A stretch of 64,000 nucleotides of DNA from contig JAJKFH010000482.1 in NCBI GenBank assembly GCA_023333565.1, positions 62,001-126,000 of the forward strand, written 5' to 3'. Of the stretch, positions 7,707 through 20,900 are shown piece after piece (positions within the stretch are counted from its first letter, which is position 1; every line of letters starts with the position of its first letter). A program made the translations under genes and the position numbers. The DNA comes from Puffinus mauretanicus (taxonomy: Eukaryota; Chordata; Aves; Procellariiformes; Procellariidae). The notes below the pieces were generated by a model, which was not told the DNA's origin, did not search any database, and worked only from the letters and a program-made list of their open reading frames with translations.

Positions 7707-10700
7707 TCAGAAAATGTCCGGGCACAAGGTCCAGTCCTGCTTCTCTTTGCTCTCCCAGTAGCCGCCCTTGTAGACGTGCGCCAGCTCCTGGGTGACGGGG
7801 TCCTTCTTGCGCTCGAACCACAGCGGCTTGTAGGGGTCGTAGGGGGTCCCTGGGGGGCACAGGGTGGGGGTGAGGGCCGTGGGGCCAGGCAGGGAGCGGG
7901 GGGGGGCCGCTCGTCCCTTCCTTACCGTCCTCGGTGGCCCTGGCGGCCTCGGCCTCGCGTCTCTTGCGGGAGATGCGCTGCTTCTCCTCCAGCCGCTGTT
8001 TCTCGGCGTTGGCCTCGTCCCAGCGGCCGTTCTCCATCAGGCGCTGGTCGGGGCGCCGGCGGCTATCCGTGGGCGCCGTGCCGTTCTCCGGGGCGTTGAG
8101 CGTCAGCGCCAGCTCCGAAAAGTAGTACATGTTCTCCGCGTATTTCCTACGTCGGGGAAAAGGGGACGGACCTCAAGCCCCTCCGCCGGCGGGCTTCACA
8201 CCCAGCCCCACTCCCCTGCCCTTCGCCGGGGGCTCCGGAGCCAGCCCGGCCCCCCCCCCCGGCTCTTGGGACACCTCGTCCCGTGTCCCCTACTCACGGG
8301 AGCGGGTTCCTCTTCCACAGCAGCACCCGGCTGTCCTCGGCCTCGTGGGCCTTCTGCCGCCCCTCTGCTCCGTTGTCCCCAGCGCCCAGCGTCACCTTGT
8401 AGCAGTCCATCTTCTCATCCCAGGTGCCCAGCAGGACAAAATGTACCTTCCCCGTGGGGTCCGTCACCTCCCCGGTGACCTGCCGGGACAGGGGACAGCC
8501 TGAATCAGGACACCCAGGAGCCACAAGCATCCCAGCGCGTCCCACGCTGCCCGCCCAGCCTCCCCGTGCCCCTACCTTCCTCGCCACGTCCCGCGAGAAG
8601 TAGCTGTAAGGAACGAACTTGAGGTTGCACTTGTCGCCCGTCTTGTGATTGACGATCTCGATTTCACCCGACTGCGGAGGGGAGGAGGAGACGGTCAGAT
8701 CCAGCCCACGGTCCTTTCCCCGGCAGCGGGGGAAACTGAGGCACGGGGGATCCACGCCTCTGTACGGGACCGGCACAAACGGGTCGCGGGGAGCCCCGTT
8801 GCCGGGGTTTCATCCCACCTGGTCTATCCAGAGCTTGCCCACGATGATGTTGTGCACGGTGGTGGTGACCTTTTTCCACGTGTAGTGGTTGCCGGAAGAG
8901 TGGAAGACGCAGTGGATGGTACCTAGGGAGGGAAAGCTGCGCTGGGAACGGTCCCCTGCAGCCTGCCCGGCCTCGGGGGGGTCCCCAAACCTGCCCCGCT
9001 CCCAGGCGCAGCACAGACATCCTCCCTCCCCAAGCGTCTCCCCAGGCGGCACGCGTGCCCGCGCTCACCCAGAGGCATGATAGAGAGGTATTTGCCCCGA
9101 AATTTGCTGGTGATTTTGATTTCCTGGCGAAGCGTCCAGCCGTGCTTGGAGTCGGCGTGGTGGGCAGCGGCCGGCGGGTGGTGGCTCACCTGGCCGGGAG
9201 AGGGGACGGGGTCAGCGCCGGCTGCCGCGAGCCGGCCGGCGGGCCCGGAGGAGCGGGACTGGCAGTACCTGCTCGCAGAGGGAGCGGTAGCCGTTCTCCT
9301 CCAGGCGATCCAGCTCAAAGGTCTCCCCTAGGAGGGGGTTGAAGGGCTTGCTGGTGCGGAAGACAGTGGTGGAGTAGGACGAGACGGTGAAGGCAGCCAC
9401 GTAGCACAGTTGCTCCAGCGAACTCTCGCACTTGGCCGCCCGATCGAGCAGCTCGTGGTACTCCAGGTCTTCCGTCAGGCGCTGCAGCATGGACAGGGGC
9501 TCGTTGAAGTTCACCTGGAAGGAAGCGAGAGGTAAGAGAGGGGGTCCTGGGGTGCCCCCGCGCCCACCCGGCTGCGTCCCCGCTCACCGGCATGGGGATC
9601 TTGGACAACTCCTTCCCGATACAGTTTTTCATGATGCTCCAGAGGTTGAGGCTGTAGTTGGGTTTGTAGGGGATGCGGGTTCTCTTCTCCTTCTTGGTGT
9701 CCTCTACCTGGTGCTTGTACTGGGGACGAGACAAAGGGCTGCTGCAACGCTGCCGTGAGACCCCCCCCCACCCCTCCGCAGGAACCGGGGCACCCCCAGC
9801 CCGGCCCTGCCTCACAGCCGCCCCCATGCCAGCCCCGTTCCTCCAAAAGCCAGCTCAGCACACGCCGTCCTACCTGCTCATCCAGGCTGATGTCGCTGCT
9901 GGTGCCGCTGATGTTGCTGCCGGTGCGCCTGGGGGGGGAGGAGAGGGGCAGAGTCAGCCCCCAGCGGGGTGGGGGGGGAGGGCAGCCCCGCGCCCCAGCA
10001 CTCACTTGTGGCCCATGCTCTCGGGCATGGTGATAATCTCTGGGGCATCGAAGAACTCGTTGTCATCGTCCTCGTCGCTCAGGTCTCCTTTCGCAGGGCA
10101 GCACGGATCTGGGGAGAGGACAGGGCAGTTGAGGCAGCGAGTTCAAGGTCCCTCCCAGTTTCCCCCAGTGGGTACTGGAAGGTCCCCCCGTCACCACCGC
10201 CAGCCAGGCGAGGGGCCACACGCCAGCCCTGCCGCACCGAGCGGCGGCAGACAAGGCTCAGGAGGAGCGAGGCAGGTTTCACGCAGAAGAGACCGCACGG
10301 ATCTGCCGCTCGGGGTCAGCGACGCGAAGGAAGCTGAGCCTGGCGCAGGGAGAGGACTGGAAGCAGCTGGGAGTTACCCCGGGCTGGGCGCTATTGGCTT
10401 CCCCTACCCCTGTCCCGCACCATCGAGCTCCATCTCACACCACCGCTGCTCGCTGTCCCCCAGACGTCCCCCCTCCCCAGCACACGGCGCAGGGGCTCCG
10501 GGCGGCCCAGCGGTACCTTTGGCAGAGCCGCCGGTGCCAGGCGCGCTGGCGGGCAGGACGGTGGCACCGCGGAAGGCCCTCTCCAGGTGGTTGTGCTGCT
10601 TGGCCAACTGCTCCAGCGTCTCCTCCAGCCGGATACGCTGGTCCCGCTCGTGCTGCAGCGATTTCTGCCACTTCTTGCTGTGAGTCTGGGCCAGCATCAG

Positions 10701-13255
10701 AAAATCCCGGCAGGCCTGCGGGGAGAGGGTGCCCCATCAGCCACGGATGGGGTTAAGCCCCCCGCGGGACCCCCCTGCCCTGCCCCACGGGGTGGGGTGC
10801 GAACTTACGTTGATCATGGCGTTGGAGGTGATGCGGAAGAGGGTGGCTCGTTCGTTCACCTGCTTGATCTTCTCGGTGCTCTCGGCGGGCAGCCGGAGGG
10901 TCTCCAGCTCGCTGAGGGAGCGCTGCAGAGCCGTGCCGTGCTTGGCGATCAGATCGTTGCAGGTGCTGAGATCCTCCACCTTGCTGGACAGGGTGCGCAG
11001 CGTGCTCTGCAGCTCCGTCTTGTCCGTCTGCGACACCGACTCGTCACCGGAGTCATCTGCCAGCGGGAAGGGACGTTAGCGTGGCCCCGCGGGGCCTCTC
11101 TCCTCCCAGGAGATGGGGAAGAAGGGGAAGCTGCGCGCTGGGAGCACGTGGGGTGCTCCTGGCCACCACCACGGCATCCTGGACGGCGATGGCGCGGCAG
11201 GGAGCGGCAGCTCGGAGCAGATGGCCGATCTCCTGGCGCACGAGCAGTCACGCTAGCGAGGGAGCGTGTGCCAGACTGCTGGCGGCTCCTCAAGCCGGAG
11301 CTGGGCAGCAGGGAAGCCGGCTCTGCGCTGGCACGGCCGCAGCAAGCAGGACAGCGCTGCCGAGCTCACACATGGATGGACACGGCCCCTTCCAAACCCT
11401 GCTCGGGGAGCAGCTGCCAGCACCCTGGGCCACGTGCTGCGACGCTGTCCCTGCGCAGCACCCCAGCCGGGCACGGGCGACGGGTGGGGAAAAGCAGGCG
11501 GCGTTTCTGGCGGGCAGCAAGCAAAGGCGCCTTGGGAACAGGGAGGGGACGAGGGGTCGTGTTCTGCGGAGGGGCAAAACAGCCCCTGGGCCCAAGGAGC
11601 GTGACCCACGTGGGTGTAGCAGGGGGCTGACGTGCGATGCTTGGCCCGGGGGGCTGCGGGGACACACGCCGGCTCGTGTGGGGGCTGTGAGGGCATCCCC
11701 AGCGTGAGGGCCGTACCTGACTCCTCCAGCATCTTGACAGCTTTGGCCTTGGCCAGCTCCAGGGCGGTGACCCAGCGTTGCCGCTCCACCTCCGAGCTGG
11801 CCTTCAGGTGGTAGGTCTGGGCTCCGCCGTTGGAGATGATGAAGTTGCAGGAATCCTCTACGGTGATGTTGGCCGTGGCCAGGTTGATGGTGCCGCGGCA
11901 GGTGTGCCGCATCTCCGCCTTGGACCTGCACGGGGAGGCAGGATGGGGGAACGGTGAGGGGGGCTAGAGGAATGAGGTGTCCCGTAGCCCAGCCCGGACG
12001 AGAGCCGAGCTCTTGGGGACCGTGGAGGGGGCCTGGCATTCCCCATCCCGCAGACAGGGCTATTAATAGGGCACCGGCTCCAGCCCCCGGCGGTTTTGCC
12101 AAGCCAGCAGGGCGGTGGGGTTTCACCACCAGCACCGGAACGCGGCCAAGGCTGGCAACGCCGCTTCGGGGGAAGAGCGTGGGGAGGGGGCCGGGGGCAC
12201 AAAGGCTCAGCAGCCCCCAGGAGCAGCCACGGGGACCACCGTGCTCCCCCCTCGGTGCCTCCCGCATCCCGGCACGGCCCGGGAAGAGGGTGAAGTCCCC
12301 GGCGCGGTGTGAGGCCGTGCCAGCCCGGCACACCCCTTCCACGTCACCGGGCCCGGGCCTGCCGGGCGAGGGAGGGAGGGAGGGAGGCAACTGGCCCGGA
12401 GGCCAGTGCCTCCCCCCGCCCGCGGGGCTGTAACTCGAGCTGGCAGCTGCCTGCAGGCTCCGGTTCCCCCATGAATAATGGAGGGCCAGGGCCCCCACGG
12501 CCGGGCTCAGGTGTCGCCTTGGGGACCAAGCGGTGGCACAGCGGGAAGAGGGCTGGTAACGCCGCTGCCGAGCCGCCAGCCCCGGCTCCCACCCGCGAGG
12601 GGAACGGCCCTCGGTGCCCGCGGGGAAGGGCTGCTCAGAGGGACACCGAGACCCAGCGGCCGGGGGCGGGGGAACAGGCAAAGCAGCCCCGGGGCCCGCT
12701 CCGCCCGGGCAGGGAGGTGACAGCCCTTCCCCTCCTCAGCTGGCACCGGGGGACCGCGGGCGACACCAAGGCCTCACCAGGGGGGTTACATACACCGGTT
12801 CCCTCCCCCTACATCGTGGCTTGGCGGCGGGGAGAGCGGGCCGGGCCCAAGGTCACGGGGGAGCGCCGCGGCCAGGGAGGGGGCTGAGGGGCGGCGGGGC
12901 CTGCCGGGGGGCGGCGGGGCCGGGGCGGGTCCCCGGTGGCGTACCGGTAGTAGCTGAGGAGGCCGTTGCTGAGCACGAACCAGCGGCGCTGGTAGCCCTT
13001 GATGTAGTTGGTCCACTTGAAGAGCCAGCCCTCGCGCGCCGAACCGGACCCGGCGCCGCCCGCCCCGGAACCGCCGCCGCCCCCCGCCGCCGCCGCCGCC
13101 GCTCCCGCCCCCGGGCCTGGGCCCGCCCCGCCGCCCGCTGCCGGTGAGGGCAGGGCGGGGGCCGCACCGGGCGCCGCGGGCAGCGCCATGGGGCCGGGCA
13201 GCGCTGCCCCCGCCGCCGGGCCGGGGCCCGCGGCCGCCGCGCGCAGCTCCGCCAT
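7707..13255 (-). CDS. OSBP: Oxysterol-binding protein 1
   Basis: Fourteen coding exons in transcript order: 13255-12945, 11925-11717, 11056-10809, 10715-10517, 10108-10006, 9928-9874, 9719-9588, 9514-9269, 9189-9069, 8922-8819, 8671-8576, 8479-8298, 8146-7926 and 7849-7707. They sum to 789 aa in one open phase (human about 807). An Ala/Gly/Pro-rich N-terminus precedes a PH domain (about 75-170, beginning [12 protein letters not shown]). A coiled coil follows, then the FFAT motif EFFDAPE (10038-10058), which binds VAP proteins in the ER. The ORD lipid-binding domain carries the family signature EQVSHHPP across the exon 8/9 junction (about residue 500). The protein exchanges ER sterol for Golgi PI4P at membrane contact sites. 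All functional motifs are intact. The last exon ends in CPDIF then TGA. Confidence 0.96.
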
Positions 13256-13702
13256 CGCCGCCGCCGCCGCCGCCCCGCCGCACCGCCCCCCGCCGCGCTG
13301 CCGTCACCCGCCCCGCCCCCGGCCGCGCCCCATTGGTGGCGGAGGCCCCCGCGCGCACCGCCCCGACGGGCGGATTGGTGCCGACGCCAGCGCGGGGCGG
13401 TGCTTGCGGTCCCATTGGCTGCTGGTGCGCTTGCGCCGAAAGCCGTGAGGCTGCACGCCCCCCCGCCTTCTCACTGGTCCTCTCCCCCGTCTGTCTCCGC
13501 GGCGCGCCAATGAGCGGAGGAGAGGGGAGACGCGCGTCACTGACGCCAGGGCGCCCTCGGCTGGGCGGGGCTGCACGGCGGAGCGGTGACTCATCCCGCG
13601 ACCGATTGGCCGCGGGGGCGGGTCTTCCCGTTCCTCGCGCCGCCATTGGCCGAGACATTGCTCTGCCACCGGGAGGCGGCGGTGACCTCTGACCTCTGAC
13701 CG
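13256..13702 (-). promoter_or_regulatory. OSBP CpG-island promoter with six CCAAT boxes and a perfect DR1
   Basis: GC-rich sequence immediately upstream of the OSBP ATG. CCAAT/ATTGG pentamers lie at 13332, 13374, 13414, 13507, 13605 and 13645. An AP-1 type TGACTCA is at 13587-13593. At 13683-13695 the + strand reads TGACCTCTGACCT, which is AGGTCA-G-AGGTCA on the gene strand, a perfect DR1 nuclear-receptor element. A third, imperfect half-site (TGACCG) follows at 13697. Confidence 0.6.
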
Positions 13703-13965
13703 GGGCGGGGGGGGGCCGCCGGTCCCCCTCAGGGCCCCCCCCAAGGCCTCGGGCTGGGCCCGGCCCGGGGAACCGGCCATTACCGTTAGGGCCCGTGAAA
13801 GCCCAGCCCGGGCGGCGGGTGCTGCCCGGGGGTGTCACAGCCGGGGTGGGGGGTGCCCAGCACCCGTGGGTGCACCCTGGGGAGGGGCCGCGGGGGTGGG
13901 GGGTGCCTGTCCCGCGCCCCCCCCAGAGAAGGAGAGGCCAGACTCCCGGCAGTATACAATTCATC

Positions 13966-14010
13966 TTTATTTACAATACCCTATAAAAATGTAAATTTAG
14001 AAACTTTATT
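13966..14010 (-). terminator. Two PATL1 polyadenylation signals
   Basis: On the minus strand AATAAA occurs at 14010-14005 and again at 13971-13966. They lie in an AT-rich block that stands out from the GC-rich surroundings and follow a 3' UTR of about 950 nt. Confidence 0.75.
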
Positions 14011-14639
14011 CTCATTAACCAGAACCAAAAATCGGGGGGGGAGGGGGAAGCACAAAGGAAAAAAAAAAAATAGATAATAAATGAACTTTCCACTTGATCG
14101 GTCGGAGGAAAGTGGGGGGGGAGGGGAGCAGCCGAGGGGGAGGGGAGCCGGTTAATGCCAGGGAGGAGTTACCGGTTGTAAAATACCTACATGTGCAAAT
14201 CTCTTTGTTTTCTTTTTAAAAGCAAAAAAAACAAAACAAAAAAAAACCCCAAAAAACCAGTAAAATTAATCCCCCACCGCATTCCCGAGGAGCAGAACAG
14301 CAGAATCCCCCTCCCCCCGGACTGGGGGGGGGGAGGGGCACCAGGACCCGGCCGAGCCCCCTCCGGCCCCGGAGCTGCCGGGACCGCACCCCGGGGCGCG
14401 GGGGAGCGGAGGAGGGAACCGACTCTTCTCTCGGGAAGACAAAGGCGAGTGTGCAAAAAACGTGTGTGCGCGGCCGGGGGAGGGCAGGGACCGGACCTCA
14501 GTGCTCGATGGGGGCTGGGGAAGGACCGGGGAGAGGAGGAGGGGGGGACCCTGCCACCCCGCAGATGGAGTTGGGGGGCTTCTCCCGTCCCTACAGCCCC
14601 CCACCCGCTTTCCTGGGAGCAGCGGGGCGCCCGCCTTCC

Positions 14640-14860
14640 TCAGTAGTGTGCGTGTGTGTGTGTGTGTGTGGGGGAGAAGCAGCAGCCGTTGTGGGGGGGA
14701 GCGGAGGGGGCCGGGGAGGAGGCTGGGGTGCAGCAGGGAGACGCAGCACTTTGTGGGGGAGGACGGGGAGCAGCCAAACGAACCCCTCCTCCATCCAGGA
14801 TGGCGGGCGGGGGACGTCCCTCCTGTGGCGGGACACACACACACACACACACCATCCCCG
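14640..14860 (-). repeat. Inverted pair of dinucleotide repeats in the PATL1 3' UTR
   Basis: The + strand has (TG)n at about 14647-14670 and (AC)n at 14832-14852. In the PATL1 transcript this becomes a UG tract followed about 160 nt later by an AC tract. The two are complementary and could pair over about 20 bp. Confidence 0.7.
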
Positions 14861-14954
14861 CCAGGCCGGGCATCCGGGTGGGGAACCGCCTGCCCTCCAT
14901 CCATCTTCTGGAACATTCCGGTGCCGACGGCAGTTGGTGAGGAACCGCGGAGAT

Positions 14955-17900
14955 CTACCGGATCCCGTGCACTAAGCTGGTACCGGGGAAAACGGCGGAG
15001 GGGGTCAGGGGAGCGACTCCCCTCGCCCCGGGCTGCTCCGTCGCGGCTCCTCACCCTCCGCCCGCAGCTCCCCCCACCTCCAGTTTCGCCCTTGTCCAGT
15101 CCCCTCGTAGGACAGGGCCCACGCTGGCGTGGGAGGAAGGGGCTGACACTTACTGCAATTTCGTCTCCAGCAGGTTCAGCTTCTGCTGGTCGACGTAGCG
15201 AGAGAAGAGGGAGATCAGGTTCGAGGGGATGGACACGGGCTTGGCCAAAGCCGCCTGAGGGATCCGCAGGAGCTCCCGCGTTGCCATGAGCATCAGCTCC
15301 GTCCTGCCGGAGAGGGACACAGGAGAAGGGAGGAGTGAGAGCCGTTGGGTGCTCGGGGAGCTGAGCGCACTCCAAATCATAGAATCACAGAATCATTAAG
15401 GTTGGAAAAGACCTTTAAGATCATCGAGTCCAACCGTCAACCCAACACACCACGCCCACTACACCGTGTCCCTAAGCGCCTCATCTACACGTCTTTTAAA
15501 TACTTCCAGGGATGGTGACTCCACCACTTCCCTGGGCAGCCTGTTCCAAGGCCTGACCACTCTTCCAGTAAAGAAATTTCTCCTCATGTCCAGTCTAAAC
15601 CTCCCTTGGCGCAACTTGAGGCCGTTTCCTCTCGTCCTATCGCTGTTACTTGGGAGAAGAGACCAACCCCCACCTCACTACAACCTCCTTCCAGGTAGTT
15701 ATAGAGCGCGATGAGGTCTCCCCTCAGCCTCCTCTTCTCCAGGCTGAACACCCCCAGTTCCCTCAGCTGCTCCCCATCAGACTTGTGCTCCAGGCCCTTC
15801 ACCAGCTTCGTTGCCCTCCTCTGGACACGCTCCAGCACCTCCATGTCCTTCTTGTGGTGAGGGGCCCAGAACTGAACACAGGATTCGAGGTGCGGCCTCA
15901 CCAGTGCCCAGTACAGGGGCACGATCCCCTCCCTACTCCAACCCCTTGGGGAGGACCGGGGTGCCCGGGGCTACGCACGCCTCGTGGCGTTTCGGCACTG
16001 GAACCGAGCGGGAGGGCGGTGCCGTGCCCTCGCACACCGGCCTCCCCGCGGGGCAGGGTCCTCGACAGCCTCGCTGAGCTCCCCCTGCACCGAGGCTGCT
16101 CTGCGGGGCCTGGCCTCCCGCCGAGGGCGGCCGCCTCGCCCCGGGACTCGTAATGCGGCGACGTAGGAGTTTGCAGGGATGCTCGAGCTCCGGGGGAACA
16201 GCGGTAACGCCGCATCACGCGCCTCGTGCCGCGGGCTAAGCGAGATTTGGCAAAATCTCGTATCTGCTCAGGCTAAAAGCGCTACGGCCGCTGAGCTGAG
16301 GCGTGACAGCTTCCCTGCACCTCTGAGCTCCGAGGGACCGGTCTCGGCATGTCCCAAGCGGTATCTACCGCGTTCTCCCTCTGCCTCAGGCCTGCCTTTC
16401 TCTCTTTCCTTCAGCACCGTGGCTGTTTCCAGTGAGAGACCGCGATTAAACCTCCTTCTTCATCAACTCTGCCTCCCGGGTCCTTCGGACCCTGCACGGC
16501 GCAGCATCCGACCCCGACCTCCCCCGAGGCGCAGCCGAGGACGGGCGCTCACCACTGGTTGTCCTGCATTAGCTCCGTGTTGGCGTCCGAGCTCTGCAGT
16601 TCCTCCCCGCGGCTCAAGACCAAGTACAGCAGGGACAGGCCGAACTGCGGGGAGAGAGGGAGGAGATGTCCTGCCGGCACCGTCACGAGCGGTCCCCGGC
16701 CTCCCGAGGGCAGTTGTGCCTCGTGAGGGTGAGCTTTCCTCCCACCGGCTCCTCCCATCCGAGCATTTTTTGGCTGAGAATCACCTCCACCTCCCACTCC
16801 TCCCGGGGACGGTGGCACAGGCAGGAGGATCCCGGGCTGCCTCTGCAGCCCCCTGAGGAGGAGGAAGAGGAGGAGGCAGCGGCTGTTTATGGGCCTGAAT
16901 CCCGGCAGGCATTGTGGACGGCTGCGTGGCTGCGTGACCACGCTCCCTGCCCAGCTTGGAGGGACGTCTTCACGAACCCCCAGCAGAGGAGTGGCGTTCC
17001 CACCCCAGATTTCAGGGCAGGAGCCTGCAGCCCAGCGGGACAGACAAAGGAACCGGCTGTCAGATCGCAGCGGAGTCCCAGGCCAGCTCAGACGCCTGAT
17101 TAAGCTACCAGACACCCTCGTTAATCAGCAAGGGAAGGGGAGAGCGCCAGGGGCTGGCAGCCTGTGGCTCCTGCACCGTTCCTGCTGCATCCAACTCTGC
17201 CATCCAGCGCCGGAAGGCTGCTGGGAAACTCGGCTTCCCCAACTACGGGAAGACACCAGGACTTGCCGGAGCGGGAGGGATGAGATGGCACCACCTGCCC
17301 CGGGGAGCAGAGCGAGGGAGAGGGGAGCACCTTGTTTTGGAGCACAGCAGTGAGGTGCAGGTTGGTGGGTGCTGGCGCGGTCGCGCTCTGAGGTAGGTTC
17401 GTTAGCTGCTGCACAAGGCTGGTGACCGTCCCCAAGGGAAGGTGGTAGAGAACGTGTGAGAATGGCCTCAACAGGCAGGGCAGCACCTGCGGAGAGAGAA
17501 GCGGAGGAGTCGGGAGCTGCGGCAGCAGGGAGACGCGCTTCCCCGTGTCCGGTTGGTCGCCCCGGGGCCTCACGGACCCTGACAAGACGCTGCCTCGCTG
17601 CTACCCGCACCCCAGCAGCGCCTCCGCTTTCAGCCCCCCTCACACGCTCAGGGACTTGCTAACGGCATCCCCACAACGGCACAGGCCCGCTTTAAATCCA
17701 GGCAAGTCTTTTTCCTTCTTGAATCATCTCCTTTCTCAAAATAAGCTGGGATTTACTTTGCAGATGCCGTATTTTTGTTTTATACATAAAAAAAAAAATT
17801 GCAAAGGCCAGCTGAGAGCACTTTCCTCGGAAGATGCTGGCCTCTGCTCTGTCTCTGGAAGATGGAGTCTCCCGTTGTCACCCGATGAGTCAGAGACGCA

Positions 17901-20900
17901 GCCCTTCAGACAAGCGCTCAGCCAAGAGCTGGGCTCGTTAAACAAAGGCATATTTATCAGAAACCTTCCCCGTTTCCTTCCCAGCAAAGCTGGGTTGTGC
18001 CGTGCCAGCCGGCAGGCACGGGAGACGGGCCCTGCCAGGAGCTCACGGCTCCTGCAGCCTCCCCAGGCCCCCGGCAGTCTCCCAGGAGCGGCAGAAATGA
18101 CCGTCCTGAAGACACACGATGCCGTTTGCCATCCTCCCTGTGGAGGAGAGGAGATCCTGCTCCAGACCCTGCGCCGATCCCCACCTCCCAGCCCCTGGAA
18201 TCTCACCTCATCCTGAGCATCCTTCTTGATGAGGAAGGGCAGGTTCCTGGCCGTCGCCATGAGTACGTCGGCCGCTTGCTCGGGTGACAAGAAGGGGAGG
18301 ATCCGGGCCACGAGGCGCTTCCCTTTCCGGATGCACATGATCTGCATGAAGTGGTCGTCGCTTGGCCTGCCGAGGAGAGGAGAAAGGTGCCGACCCTCAG
18401 CTGGGAGCATCCCAGGACACGCGGGGTGCTCCCTTGGGTACCCCACAGCCAGCCCTGCACTGGCACCAGGCAGAAAACACGCCTGCCTCAAAAAACATCC
18501 CTGGGAGGGAGAAGCAATGCAGGAACGACTCTCCTAACCCTAACCTCTGCCTGTCTGACGGGCTAAGCAGGAGGACAAGGCCCCATTCCCCACGGGGCAG
18601 CAGAGAAGGAGCCACCAAGAGCCTGTGGCCTTCCTTGCCCATCTGTGCAAGGTCAGGCAAGAAACAGGCACCCAGAGATGCGCCGGGGTGCGGGGCTCAG
18701 GGTGGACAGACACCTAACGAGCGTGCGGACGGGCGCTATTTGCAGCATCCGAGCTGCAGGGATGGAAGTTGTTATAAGATCATAACCACAGCGAACAATG
18801 GCAAAAAAAAGGAGAAAAAAAAAAAAAGGTTATTTCAGCCCCCAGTTCCCAACACACCCCTGGAAGAACCAGCCTGACTCTTTTTTGGGAAACACGTCCC
18901 TGGAAAGCCGGTTTCAGCAGCTGCAGGTGCCCACGGACCGTCCGAGCTCCCGACAGCGACCGAGTGGCAGACACCTCCTCTGCTCACCTCTCCTGCCCGG
19001 GCGCCTTCCCCCTCAGATTGTCGTACATATCGCAGATCTTCTGCTTCCTCTCGCCCATCAGGGCCGGCCGCTCGCCTTCCAGGCTCAGGAGGTAGCGTCT
19101 CTCGTAGTCCTCCACGTCCAGGAGGAGGCTGTACGTCTGCAGGAGAGACGGCGATCACAGGAGGGCACAGGGATCTGCGACGGGATCCGCTAGCCCTGCT
19201 CCACAGAGATCCAGGACGTGCCCAGCCCTCCCGTCTTCCTTTGCTGCTACGGGAACCGCACATCCCGGCCCAGACCACGTCAAAGCCTCCCTCGGACCCA
19301 GTGCGAGAGCAGACTGAGCTCTGTGATCCACAAGCGTCCGTCCTCTCGCACGGTGGCTTGCAGAGGGCTGAGGCGTTACTGCCTCGCAGCTGTGAGTCAG
19401 TAACAGACCCTGCAAAGCCCGTCCAGGCTGTTTTGGGGCAGGGTGAAGGCACGGCTGGTAGCTGGCTCCAGCCTTTCTGCTCCAGGGCTCCCCCTCTCCT
19501 GCAAGCAGGACCTCAGCCACTGTTGAGTGCTGGCTTGTCCCCAGCTGGATGTTCAGGGGAGCTCATCGGTACTGCACCGTGGTCTCCCCAGCCCACCTCG
19601 TGCCCTCCGAGGGTCGCGGTGGTCTCCCTCAAACTCACCTTCTCGATCGTGACAAGGGTCTGGCGCCTCTTGTCTCGAACCTGCTTCTCCTTCGTCTCCT
19701 GCCGGGGAGGGACAGCGAGTCAGGGCTGCGGGCAGCTCCCACGCTGGCCTGAACACCAGCCGCAGAGCTGCGTCGGAGGAGAGGCAGGGCCAGAACTCAC
19801 GTCATCCTCACTGCGGGAGGTCACCACCGCGTCGATCATCTTCCGGGGATTGTTCACGCTGGAGACCGTGAGCTTCCCGAGCGAGCCTTCAAACTGCACT
19901 GCAGGAAGCGGGGAGAAGGGAAGCGAAAGGAGTCAGTCCAGGCCCGACCCCACCTCGCTCCCCTTTGTCTCTGGCCCAGGTCCGGGCTGCGCGGAGAAAG
20001 GAGCGTTTACCTGGCTTGTAGGTGTGCTCCAGCTTAGCCACCTGAGGTGTGATGAGTTTAGTGCGTTCCTTCTTGGGACCATCACCGTGGACTTCCTCCG
20101 CTGCTGACAACTTCTCCAGCTTCTGGAAGTAATTCTGAGGCAGGGAGAGGAGAGATTGAGACCCTCAAAAAACGGTTGGCAAGGACTGATGCAACACGTT
20201 CCTCTCCCCGGACTGTGCTCCATCCCTCGCCCGTCACTCGCTGGTCCTCCCAACGTCAGCAGCAGCATTTTAAACGCCTGTTCTTCCCCCCGTACACGAG
20301 GGGACGATTGCATCCTCCTCTTTATCATCCCTCGAGATTACAGAGGTCGAGGTTCCTCCTCAGTCCTCTCTTTCTCAATACAAACAATGACAAATCCGCT
20401 CTCCCTGTGAGGTCCCCGGCTCCCAGTCCTTCCCAGCACACTCCAGTTAGCCTGCCTCGCTCTGTTAGGACCATGCCCAGGTTGGGCAGTGCATGGCTGG
20501 GCCCTCCCACGCCGGTGCTCACGCGCTCCCCCCATCCACCCCGGCCAACGTTCGCCTCTTTCGCAACGGCAGAGCTTTGTTGACTCATGTCTCGGCTGCG
20601 GCCGCACCAGTTCCCCTCCTCTACTGGGGATCAGCTCACCCACAGCTCCCGGAAAACCTCTGTCAGCGTGATGCCTTCCGTCAGCCCCGGAGCAGACAGC
20701 CCCGGCGTCCGCAGCTCTCCTGCCAGCTCCCACCACAGCCCAGACAACCCGCAGCGAGCGCTCGTCCCTGCTCCCACCGAGCCCCTGGCCCACGGCCGAG
20801 GGGTCCGGGCTGCTCTGACCCATTTCACCGCGCTGAAGCCGCGCTGGTCACTGCCCTCCCTGCTCTGCCCCACGCTCACGGCTGCACCAACTGCTCCGGG

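Noticed and set aside
15150..15152. TAA as the PATL1 stop codon
   Set aside because: The triplet lies inside a consensus donor GTAAGT. Splicing to 14976 gives a C-terminus like the human one and keeps phase.
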